Source of the DNA: Chthoniobacterales bacterium
GTDB lineage: Bacteria > Verrucomicrobiota > Verrucomicrobiia > Chthoniobacterales > UBA10450
NCBI GenBank assembly: GCA_013697365.1
Contig: JACCXA010000233.1
Coordinates: forward strand, 1-9,513
Length of the DNA stretch: 9,513 nucleotides
Reading direction: 5' to 3'
Numbering within the stretch: position 1 is the first letter of the stretch; each line of letters opens with the position of its first letter. The translations under genes were made by a program, and so were the position numbers. Shown here in pieces: positions 1 through 6,473 of this stretch. The notes under the pieces are model-generated. The model was not told the origin of the DNA. It did no database searches and saw nothing but the letters and a program-made list of their open reading frames with translations.

Positions 1-66
1 GCACGGGTGGTTGCCTTGACTTTACGCGCTCAGAGCGTTAGGAGGTGCCGCCCAAAATCCGCTGCC

Positions 67-678
67 ATGACAAACTCCTATTTTCGTCTCGCCCAAGGCC
101 TTTTTTGCTCGGCAACGCTCCTGGCGTTGACCGCTTGTGACGAGGATCCGAGCATCGCTCAGACGCAGTATCTCGGCGGTGTCTACGGTACGGGCGCGGT
201 CTCTTCGGCTGCTCCGCAAGACACGGTCTCCTACTGGGATGGAGACGGCGTTTCTGGCAGTCCCTCTGTCAAAATCAAGCTTTCCGAACAGAAGGCCTAC
301 TTCTACAAAGGGGGTGAGTTGGTGGGCGTCTCGCAGCTCTCAACCGGCCGGGAGGGCACCGGCACCCCAACCGGTTCCTACAAAATCATCCAGAAGGATC
401 AGGACCATGTCTCTAATCTCTACGGCGATTATGTCGACGAGGCCGACAACGTCATTGTGCCCAATGTAGGGGTGAACAAAGATCCGAAGCCTCCCGGCAC
501 GCGCTTCAAAGGCGCACCGATGCCTTACTTTATGCGCATTGTTGGCGGCGTGGGCATGCACGCCGGCTATCTTCCCGGATATGCCGCTTCACACGGTTGT
601 ATCCGAATGCCTGAATTCATGGCCGAGAACTTCTTTAATGCCGTCTCGAATGGAACTCCCGTCACGATCACGAATTAG
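67..678 (+). CDS. L,D-transpeptidase (YkuD domain), predicted lipoprotein
   Basis: Encodes 203 aa. Residues 1-24 form a lipoprotein signal: a short n-region, a hydrophobic stretch and a lipobox LTAC with the lipidated Cys at residue 24, so the enzyme should be membrane-anchored in the periplasm. A YkuD catalytic domain follows. Its signature is visible near the C-terminus as GMHAGY (His 165) and then SHGCIRMP, with catalytic His 176 and Cys 178. Family members cross-link peptidoglycan stem peptides (3-3 links) or attach proteins to the wall; which of these applies cannot be read from sequence. The ATG at 67 is chosen because it puts the signal peptide at the very N-terminus; a GTG at 7 in the same frame would add 20 polar residues before it. 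A good AGGAGG lies at 40-45 but ends about 21 nt before the ATG, further than usual. The family call is firm; the physiological role is inferred. Confidence 0.9.
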   Translation: MTNSYFRLAQGLFCSATLLALTACDEDPSIAQTQYLGGVYGTGAVSSAAPQDTVSYWDGDGVSGSPSVKIKLSEQKAYFYKGGELVGVSQLSTGREGTGTPTGSYKIIQKDQDHVSNLYGDYVDEADNVIVPNVGVNKDPKPPGTRFKGAPMPYFMRIVGGVGMHAGYLPGYAASHGCIRMPEFMAENFFNAVSNGTPVTITN

Positions 679-817
679 CTGTAAGGCGCTACCCGGTTCC
701 GGTGTCTGATATTTGGTTTCAGCCTCGGTTCAATCCGCCGCCCCCGGTCCACCCTGCTCCGGAAAGTTCCACACTATTTCTATCAGTTGATTCTCTTCGG
801 GGTTTCACTGCGCAAGC
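679..817. other. Intergenic spacer between the L,D-transpeptidase gene and aroF
   Basis: This 139-bp spacer has no ORF with coding character. I see no convincing hairpin followed by a T-run and no matched -35/-10 pair. The aroF promoter, if local, would lie here, but I cannot point to it. A GGTTCAATCC string near 728 resembles a tRNA T-loop, but its flanks do not pair and no acceptor stem is present. Confidence 0.5.
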
Positions 818-1834
818 ATGATCATCATCACGCAGCCGGCCGTGACCGAGGAGCAGATCAGACAGATTGTAGCGCGGCTCGAAGACTTCGGTCTCGAAGC
901 GCACGTCAGCCGGGGTGACTCGCGAGTCACTGTTGGGGTGAGCGGGCCCGAGGAACTCGCCCGAAATCAGCCCCTCGCCTCCCTTCCGGGGGTCGAGGCC
1001 ATTGTTCCCCTAGCCAAACCCTACAAGCTCGCTGCAAAAAGTGCGCGCCGCGCGGCTTCCACAGTCGACATCTGCGGCGTCAGCATTGGCAGCAAAGCCG
1101 CCGTGGCGGTTATCAGCGGTCCTTGCTCGGTCGAAAGCCGGGAGCAGATCCTTTCCATTGCGCGCCTGGTGAAAGACTCCGGCGCGCGCCTTCTCCGCGG
1201 CGGCGCTTTCAAGCCTCGTACTTCTCCTTACAGCTTCCAGGGCCTGCGAGAAGAAGGACTCCGCTTCCTTGCCGAAGCACGCAACGAAACCGGCTTGCCG
1301 GTCGTCACCGAGATCATGGACGCACGCGATCTCCCATTGATCGAGCGCTATGCCGATTGCCTGCAAATTGGGGCGCGCAACATGCAAAACTTCTCGCTTC
1401 TGCGAGATGTCGGCCGAAGCCATCTGCCGGTCCTGCTCAAGCGAGGCTTCAGCGCCACCCTAAACGAATTAGTCATGAGCGCCGAGTATATCCTGAACGA
1501 AGGAAATGCGAATGTGCTCCTCTGCGAACGCGGCATCCGGACTTTTGAGAATGCAACGCGATACACGCTCGACTTAAGCGCGGTGCCGATCCTGAAAGCG
1601 AAGACGCATTTGCCGGTCCTTGTCGATCCGACGCATGGCGTGGGCCTGCGTGAAATAGTTCCGCAAATGGCGCTCGCCGCAGTCGCGGCGGGAGCCGACG
1701 CCATCATGATCGAGGTGCATGACTCCCCGGAGGATGCCAAGAGCGACGGCAGACAAGCGCTTTTTCCTGAGACACTTTCCAAGCTCGTCCCGCGCCTCCG
1801 CGCGGTCGCGAACGCTATCGGACGAGATTTGTAA
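818..1834 (+). CDS. aroF: 3-deoxy-7-phosphoheptulonate (DAHP) synthase, type I-beta with N-terminal regulatory domain
   Basis: Condenses phosphoenolpyruvate with erythrose 4-phosphate, the first step of the shikimate pathway, in the cytoplasm. The 338-aa product matches the Thermotoga-type enzyme in length and layout. Residues 1 to about 70 form a ferredoxin-like (ACT-like) domain, which in that family confers feedback inhibition by aromatic amino acids; the TIM barrel runs from about 85 to 330. Visible active-site elements are GPCSVES (metal-ligand Cys 103), LRGGAFKPRTSPYSF (124-140), the PVLLKRG loop (204-210), DPTHG (His 273), IEVH (Glu 299) and KSDG (Asp 310). These four metal ligands sit one residue beyond the Thermotoga Cys102/His272/Glu298/Asp309 set. 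The ATG at 818 starts directly at the regulatory domain; no clear Shine-Dalgarno sequence precedes it. Regulation is probably allosteric, by homology. Function is secure; the effector amino acid is unknown. Confidence 0.96.
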   Translation: MIIITQPAVTEEQIRQIVARLEDFGLEAHVSRGDSRVTVGVSGPEELARNQPLASLPGVEAIVPLAKPYKLAAKSARRAASTVDICGVSIGSKAAVAVISGPCSVESREQILSIARLVKDSGARLLRGGAFKPRTSPYSFQGLREEGLRFLAEARNETGLPVVTEIMDARDLPLIERYADCLQIGARNMQNFSLLRDVGRSHLPVLLKRGFSATLNELVMSAEYILNEGNANVLLCERGIRTFENATRYTLDLSAVPILKAKTHLPVLVDPTHGVGLREIVPQMALAAVAAGADAIMIEVHDSPEDAKSDGRQALFPETLSKLVPRLRAVANAIGRDL

Positions 1835-1871
1835 GAGCAGCAGTGGTCTTGTCGCCGGTGCCGCCGCCCAC
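1815..1871 (-). CDS. Possible 18-aa ORF or gene remnant behind a perfect ribosome binding site
   Basis: Starts at GTG (1871-1869) and ends at TAG (1817-1815), overlapping the last 20 bases of aroF in antisense. The predicted peptide begins MGGGTGDKTTAAL, then six more residues. The only reason to take it seriously is the translation signal: the extended Shine-Dalgarno at 1887-1877 sits 5 nt before the GTG. I do not recognise the peptide. The start vaguely recalls the GDKxT opening of the small ribosomal protein bTHX, but the basic remainder is missing, so I would not assign it. Alternatives are the surviving 5' end of a truncated gene, a dispersed repeat, or chance. Confidence 0.25.
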   Translation of the reverse strand: MGGGTGDKTTAALTNLVR

Positions 1872-1876
1872 GGTTG

Positions 1877-1887
1877 CACCTCCTTTC
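1877..1887 (-). promoter_or_regulatory. Extended Shine-Dalgarno sequence, orphan
   Basis: Read on the minus strand this is GAAAGGAGGTG, fully complementary to the canonical 3' end of 16S rRNA (CACCTCCTTTC). It is the strongest ribosome binding site in the window; most genes here, including aroF, mfd and surA, have weak ones. It is correctly spaced for the GTG at 1871 but serves only an 18-codon frame. Confidence 0.45.
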
Positions 1888-1933
1888 GCACGCTCGCGAG
1901 GCTTCTAGGTTTGAGCATCATTCGAGGGGTTGA

Positions 1934-2068
1934 TTAGGCTGCCTTCCGCATGATCACATAGTCTCGCCATCGCTCCGGCAGGATAAATATTTCAATGGCG
2001 CCGAGACAAAGCCCGAGGATCTGACCAAAACGGGCGCGGGATAATAAGAGGGAGGCCTTCGGCAGCAC
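1934..2068 (-). CDS. Possible 44-aa single-pass membrane peptide, or the 3' remnant of a membrane-protein gene
   Basis: The frame runs from GTG (2068-2066) to TAA (1936-1934), with AAAGG about 9-10 nt upstream of the GTG. The peptide has a basic N-terminus (K4, R11, R13), a 17-residue hydrophobic segment (about 14-30, FGQILGLCLGAIEIFIL) and a charged tail PERWRDYVIMRKAA. Codon choice is mostly C/G-ending, as in neighbouring genes. The frame remains open upstream to a TAG at 2119-2117, so it could equally be the decayed C-terminus of a longer membrane protein. I do not recognise a family. It lies about 47 nt upstream of the strong ribosome binding site on the same strand. Confidence 0.3.
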   Translation of the reverse strand: MLPKASLLLSRARFGQILGLCLGAIEIFILPERWRDYVIMRKAA

Positions 2069-2210
2069 GGCGCAGAGCCTTTGCCCCGGGTGTCGCGGGT
2101 AGCAATCATTTTCCTTCTAACCTCGGCCAGCGATATTCCGTCGTTCGCATCTCCTCGCCCACTCCAGAGGTGGCGACGCAGATTGCGGTCGGGCTCAATT
2201 CGGCGAAGCA

Positions 2211-5200
2211 TTGCCGGTGCGAAATCCCAGTGTCGCCGACCTCCTCGCCCGCGTCGTCACCGCAGATCCGATTGTGGGCAAACTCCGGGCTGCAGAATCG
2301 GGGATTTGGCCGGTTCGCCTTTCGCACGTTACCGAGCCGGCACAGCCGCTTCTGGTCGCTGCGCTCGCGCTCGAGATCGGCAAAACGCTTTGGATCATCT
2401 GTCCGACCGTGCGCGCGCAGGAACTATTCTACGAAACTTTGCTTAATTGGGTGCCGAACGCGCTCTTTCTCCCGGAAGTAGAATTCGCTGCGGTCGAGAA
2501 TATCCTCCCTGATCCGGAGATCGCGGCGGAGCGCCTCGCATTGCTTAGCCGGGTTTCACGCGAAACCGGACCGCACTTCATCGTCGCCACGCGCGCAGCG
2601 CTCGATCAGTCCGCGCCAAAGAAGTCTGCGCTCGACTCTGCCGTGCTGCGTTTGAAATGCGGCGCGCGCGAGACACTGGAGCGCCTGATCGAGTCACTAA
2701 ACGAAGGCGGTTACGATCGCGCTTCGCAGGTGACGACCCGTGGCCAATTTGCCGTGCGCGGTGGAATTCTTGATCTGTATTCGTGGCAGGCGCAGTTGCC
2801 AGTCCGTGCTGAATTTTTCGACGACGAGATCGAATCGCTGCGTGAGTTCGATCTCGACACGCAAAATTCGGTCCGCAACCTCCAAACCGTCGATATCCTC
2901 CTCGGCGCCGCGGAAGATCAGGGCGGGGGAGTGCGCGACTACATCGCGCAAGATCATCTCCAGGTAGCCATCGAGCCGGACGGGCAGTCGGCCGAGGCCC
3001 ACCTCCTCGTCAGTGCTGGTTGGATTGAGGAAGGCGAGACCGAAGATTTCAGTGGCGCGTTTCCTGATGCCGACGTGGGCGAGTTCACGATGGGCGACTT
3101 TATGATCGCGGAAGCGAAGCGCGCGCAGTTCGCAACCCGCCTGAACGAATGGAAAAGAAGCGACTTACAAGTCGTGATCTACTTCCAAACCGAAGGCGAG
3201 ATTGAGCGCTTTCGCGAAATCATGGGCAGCCCAGCACTCGACGGCGTCGCGTTGGCTGAAGGAACGCTCGCCCGCGGCTTCAGTTTTCCCGCGGGGCGAC
3301 TCGTCGTTTTATCCGCCGCCGAATTGTTTGGGCGCGCCACCGCGCACGGCCGCCGCCGTCTGCAACGCGGCGAAAAGCTCGCCCGCAATCGTGCGCAGAT
3401 CGACTTCAGCGAACTTACGGAAGGCGACCTTGTCGTCCACCTGGAGCACGGGGTGGGACGGTTCGTCCAGCTCATGAAGACACCCGTGACTGGCGGCGTC
3501 GGGCAGGAAGTGCTTGCACTCGAATTCGCGGACGAAGCCAAGCTCTACGTTCCATTGGAGCAGGCCTATCTAATTTCCCGCTATGTCGGGGTGGGAAAGA
3601 AATCACCGCCGCTCAGTTCCCTGGCTGACGCCAAATGGGCCCGTGCGAAGAAGAACGCGGCCGCGTCCATCTTCGACTACGCCGGTAAAATGCTCGCGGT
3701 GCAGGCGGAGCGAGAAACGCAGCTCGGCCACGCCTTTGGGCCCGACACGAAATGGCAGTCAGAATTCGAACACTCCTTTCCTTTCCGAGAAACAGCCGAC
3801 CAACTGAAAGCAATCGATGCGACCAAGCACGACATGGAGCAAGCCCGTTCCATGGACCGCCTCATCTGCGGCGACGTTGGTTTCGGAAAGACGGAAGTGG
3901 CGATTCGCGCGGCTTTCAAAGCTGTCATGGAGGGCAAGCAAGTCGCGTTGCTCACGCCCACGACGGTGCTCGCGCAGCAGCATTTTGAGACCTTCCGGCA
4001 GCGCATGTTGGATTACCCGGTCAGCATCGAAATGCTGAGTCGCTTTCGTTCGCCGGCAGAGCAGAAGAAAGTGCTGCGACTCCTGCGGGAAGGCGGGGTC
4101 GACATCGTCGTCGGGACGCACCGAATCATCTCCGGTGACGTGCTCTTCAAAGACCTCGGCCTGGTCGTGATCGACGAAGAACAACGCTTCGGGGTGCTGC
4201 ACAAAGAAAAGTTCAAAGAACTGTTCAAGCTCGTGGATGTGCTCACGCTTTCGGCTACACCCATCCCGCGCACCCTCTATCTCTCCCTTGTCGGCGTGAA
4301 AGACATGTCGACCATCGAAACGCCTCCGCTGAACCGCCTTCCGGTCGAGACCCTCGTCTGCGGCTACGATGAGCGGATCATCCGCGACGCGATCAACCGC
4401 GAGCTCGAGCGCCAGGGCCAGGTCTATTTCCTCCACAATCGCGTCCACTCGATTGAAAAAGTGCGCGACCGCATCGTTGAACTTTGCCCCGGCGCGCGGG
4501 TCGCGTTTGGCCACGGGCAAATGGATTCCGAGACGCTCGAAAGTGTCATGACCCGCTTCGTGGCCGGTTCGATCGACGTGCTTGTTTGCACCACCATCAT
4601 CGAGAGCGGCCTCGATATTCCGAACGCGAACACCATCATCATTGATCGAGCGGATCGCTTCGGCCTGGCCGATTTATATCAACTCCGCGGCCGGGTGGGC
4701 CGGGCTGAACACAAGGCTTATGCCTATCTCTTGCTGCCGCGCGAAATGATGACCGTCGGCGCGGCGCGGAAGCGGATTAACGCCATCAAACAATATAGCT
4801 CGTTAGGCGCGGGCTTTCGGATCGCCATGCGCGATCTCGAGATCCGTGGCGCCGGCAGCATCCTCGGGACCGCGCAGAGTGGTCACATCGTCAACGTCGG
4901 CTTTGATCTCTATTGCCAGCTGCTCAAGCAGGCGGTGGCGCAGCTGAAAGGCGAAAAGTTCAAGACCCGCCTCGAAGTGGAAGTGCGGCTCGATTTCCTC
5001 GCCACAAACGAAGCGGAATTTGTGCAGCGCGCAGCGGAGAGACGCCTCCCCGCCTTCATTCCGACCAGCTACATCGGCGACCCGCCGTTGCGGATTCAGG
5101 CCTACCGCACTCTCGCGCAAATCAGTTCGCGGGAGCATTGGGATCGGCTGCGAAAAGAATGGCGCGATCGCTTCGGAAAATTCCCCGCGGCGGTTGACAA

Positions 5201-5393
5201 TTTGCTCGCTTTAACGGAGATAAAACTCGCTGCCGCCAAGGCCGCCGTCACCCGAGTCGAGGTTCGCGACGGAAAGCTGATGCTGACCCGGCGTGGGGAC
5301 TACATCCTGGTGGGCGGAAAATTCCCCCGGTTAAGCCCCGATAACTTCGAGCGGAACCTCGCGGAAGTTGTCGAACTGACAAAGAAGATCTGA
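2211..5393 (+). CDS. mfd: Transcription-repair coupling factor Mfd
   Basis: An ATP-dependent DNA translocase that displaces RNA polymerase stalled at lesions and recruits UvrA/UvrB for transcription-coupled repair. About 1060 aa, somewhat shorter than the 1148-aa E. coli protein. Order of parts: UvrB-like module (about 20-330, with TTRGQFAVRGGILDLY at 175-190 and FFDDEIESLREFD at 202-214); RNA polymerase-interacting domain (about 402-460, GDLVVHLEHGVGRF); RecG-like helicase lobes with Walker A GDVGFGKTE (554-562), DEEQ (655-658), SATP (681-684) and QLRGRVGR (824-831); the TRG region (about 866-892, MRDLEIRGAGSILG); and the C-terminal D7 region (about 920-1060). The start is not ATG: TTG at 2211 or GTG at 2217 are the only options after the in-frame stop at 2118-2120, and the first in-frame ATG is at 3090, deep inside the UvrB-like module. 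surA follows after 7 nt. Identity is secure; the exact start is not. Confidence 0.97.
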   Translation: MPVRNPSVADLLARVVTADPIVGKLRAAESGIWPVRLSHVTEPAQPLLVAALALEIGKTLWIICPTVRAQELFYETLLNWVPNALFLPEVEFAAVENILPDPEIAAERLALLSRVSRETGPHFIVATRAALDQSAPKKSALDSAVLRLKCGARETLERLIESLNEGGYDRASQVTTRGQFAVRGGILDLYSWQAQLPVRAEFFDDEIESLREFDLDTQNSVRNLQTVDILLGAAEDQGGGVRDYIAQDHLQVAIEPDGQSAEAHLLVSAGWIEEGETEDFSGAFPDADVGEFTMGDFMIAEAKRAQFATRLNEWKRSDLQVVIYFQTEGEIERFREIMGSPALDGVALAEGTLARGFSFPAGRLVVLSAAELFGRATAHGRRRLQRGEKLARNRAQIDFSELTEGDLVVHLEHGVGRFVQLMKTPVTGGVGQEVLALEFADEAKLYVPLEQAYLISRYVGVGKKSPPLSSLADAKWARAKKNAAASIFDYAGKMLAVQAERETQLGHAFGPDTKWQSEFEHSFPFRETADQLKAIDATKHDMEQARSMDRLICGDVGFGKTEVAIRAAFKAVMEGKQVALLTPTTVLAQQHFETFRQRMLDYPVSIEMLSRFRSPAEQKKVLRLLREGGVDIVVGTHRIISGDVLFKDLGLVVIDEEQRFGVLHKEKFKELFKLVDVLTLSATPIPRTLYLSLVGVKDMSTIETPPLNRLPVETLVCGYDERIIRDAINRELERQGQVYFLHNRVHSIEKVRDRIVELCPGARVAFGHGQMDSETLESVMTRFVAGSIDVLVCTTIIESGLDIPNANTIIIDRADRFGLADLYQLRGRVGRAEHKAYAYLLLPREMMTVGAARKRINAIKQYSSLGAGFRIAMRDLEIRGAGSILGTAQSGHIVNVGFDLYCQLLKQAVAQLKGEKFKTRLEVEVRLDFLATNEAEFVQRAAERRLPAFIPTSYIGDPPLRIQAYRTLAQISSREHWDRLRKEWRDRFGKFPAAVDNLLALTEIKLAAAKAAVTRVEVRDGKLMLTRRGDYILVGGKFPRLSPDNFERNLAEVVELTKKI

Positions 5394-5400
5394 ACCAATC

Positions 5401-6411
5401 ATGCGTCTGCCATTCCTTTCACTTTTCATCGTCTTCGCCTTAGCCGCCTCCGGGCTCTCGCAGTCTCGCGCGCCTGGTCGTCCCGGCCAAAGTTCGGAAG
5501 AGGCGGCGGGCGGCCCGCAAGTCGTCGACGGAATCGCCGCGGTCGTGAACGGCGAGGTTATCACGCTTTCCCAGGTGCGCATGGTGGTAGGACCGCGTGA
5601 GCGCCTGCTGCGACAGCAATTCACGGGCGCGGAGTTAGAGCAGCAGCTCAAGACCGTGCGCGCCGCGGCCTTGAAAGATTTGGTCGACCGGCAGCTCATC
5701 GTCCAGGATTTCAAGAAGGAAGGGCTGTCGCTTCCGGATTACTTTGTCGAGCAGCGCATCAACGAGATCATCCGAGAGAACTTCGGAGGCGATCGCAATA
5801 CTTTCGTCAAGACGCTCCAGGCGCAGAATTACTCGTTAGGACAGTTCCGCAAGGACGAGTTCGACAAAATTATCGTTTCCGCGATGCGCGGCAAGAACGT
5901 CAAGCCGAGCACGATCGCTTCCCCCATAAAAATTGGCGAGTATTACCGAAAACACCGCGAAGAATTCACGAGCAAAGAGCAGATCAAGCTCCGCATGATA
6001 ATGATTCCGAGCCGCGCGGCCGAAGGAAACACCGCTTCGCAGAAGGCGATGGCTGAGGAAATTTTGGGCAAACTTGCGAACGGAGCGGATTTCGAGCGCA
6101 TGGCACAGATGTATTCCGAAGACAGCACGCGAGACCTGGGTGGCGACTGGGGCTGGATCGAACGCAAGACGCTTGCCCCCGAACTGGAGCGGGTGGCCTT
6201 TTCGCTACCGGTGAAAAAGATGAGCCGCATCGTCGAGCTCGGAGGCAACTATTACATCCTGCGCATCGACGAGAGGAAAGGCGGTGTCACGAAGTCATTA
6301 GCCCAGGTCCGAACGGAAGTTGAGAAGAAGCTCCTCCAGGAAGAGGCCCAAAGGTTGCAGGAGAACTGGCTGGCCGGCTTGCGGCAGAAGGCGACCATTC
6401 GCACCTTCTAA
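5401..6411 (+). CDS. surA: Periplasmic peptidyl-prolyl isomerase/chaperone, SurA type with one parvulin domain
   Basis: 336 aa. An N-terminal signal peptide (MRLPFLSLFIVFALAASGLS, cleavage somewhere near residues 18-24) sends it to the periplasm. Residues about 40-165 match the SurA N-terminal chaperone region (VVDGIAAVVNGEVIT, then the helical part with LKDLVDRQLIVQDF). Residues about 195-293 form one parvulin/rotamase domain (KLRMIMIPSR, FERMAQMYSEDSTRDLGGDWGWI, YYILRIDERKGG). A C-terminal helix (about 300-328) would pack back on the N-domain. E. coli SurA has two parvulin domains; this protein has one. By homology it assists folding of outer-membrane proteins, which fits a diderm. It sits 7 nt after mfd with only a weak ribosome binding site, suggesting co-transcription and perhaps translational coupling. 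Alternative label: generic PpiC-type isomerase. The N-domain and the pdxA neighbour favour SurA. Confidence 0.9.
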   Translation: MRLPFLSLFIVFALAASGLSQSRAPGRPGQSSEEAAGGPQVVDGIAAVVNGEVITLSQVRMVVGPRERLLRQQFTGAELEQQLKTVRAAALKDLVDRQLIVQDFKKEGLSLPDYFVEQRINEIIRENFGGDRNTFVKTLQAQNYSLGQFRKDEFDKIIVSAMRGKNVKPSTIASPIKIGEYYRKHREEFTSKEQIKLRMIMIPSRAAEGNTASQKAMAEEILGKLANGADFERMAQMYSEDSTRDLGGDWGWIERKTLAPELERVAFSLPVKKMSRIVELGGNYYILRIDERKGGVTKSLAQVRTEVEKKLLQEEAQRLQENWLAGLRQKATIRTF

Positions 6412-6434
6412 GGAGCTGACTTTAAGCTCGCGAA

Positions 6435-6473
6435 ATGTTTGAGCGCGCGCGTCCCCGACCTTTGGCGTTGTGA
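6435..6473 (+). promoter_or_regulatory. Possible 12-codon leader ORF coupled to pdxA
   Basis: ATG at 6435 opens a frame (MFERARPRPLAL) that ends with TGA at 6471-6473, sharing its A with the pdxA ATG (TGATG). An AAGGAG directly after the surA stop (6410-6415) lies 19 nt upstream, with the short inverted repeat GAGCT/AGCTC (6413-6417 with 6425-6429) between; that hairpin could shorten the effective spacing or hide the site. pdxA has no Shine-Dalgarno sequence of its own, so re-initiation after this mini-ORF is a reasonable idea. A 12-codon frame can easily occur by chance. Confidence 0.22.

Larger units (their letters stand above)
1835..2210. other. Intergenic gap between aroF and mfd
   Basis: This 376-bp stretch is the only long one without an established gene. 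The plus strand shows no plausible coding frame, tRNA fold or clear promoter. A GGTGC/GCACC pair (1857-1861 with 1876-1880) could form a short stem followed by TCCTTT, but the loop is 14 nt and the T-run is poor, so it is a weak terminator candidate at best. The minus strand carries the two short ORFs and the strong ribosome binding site listed separately. Confidence 0.5.

Noticed and set aside
718..750. GGTTCAATCC string resembling a tRNA T-loop
   Set aside because: The flanking bases do not form the 5-bp T-stem, and no anticodon arm or acceptor stem can be drawn around it.
1857..1886. GGTGC/GCACC stem followed by TCCTTT as an aroF terminator
   Set aside because: The stem is only 5 bp, the loop is 14 nt and the T-run is interrupted; too weak to annotate as a terminator.
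1954..2211. An 85-codon minus-strand frame in the aroF-mfd gap
   Set aside because: Its Arg/Ser-rich product lacks any motif or convincing start signal. The overlapping frame ending at 1934 has far better protein character.
3759..4520. A 253-codon open frame antisense to the mfd helicase region
   Set aside because: The plus-strand reading is an unmistakable Mfd helicase core. The antisense product is a His/Asp/Phe-rich sequence with no recognisable motif, typical of mirror frames in GC-rich genes.
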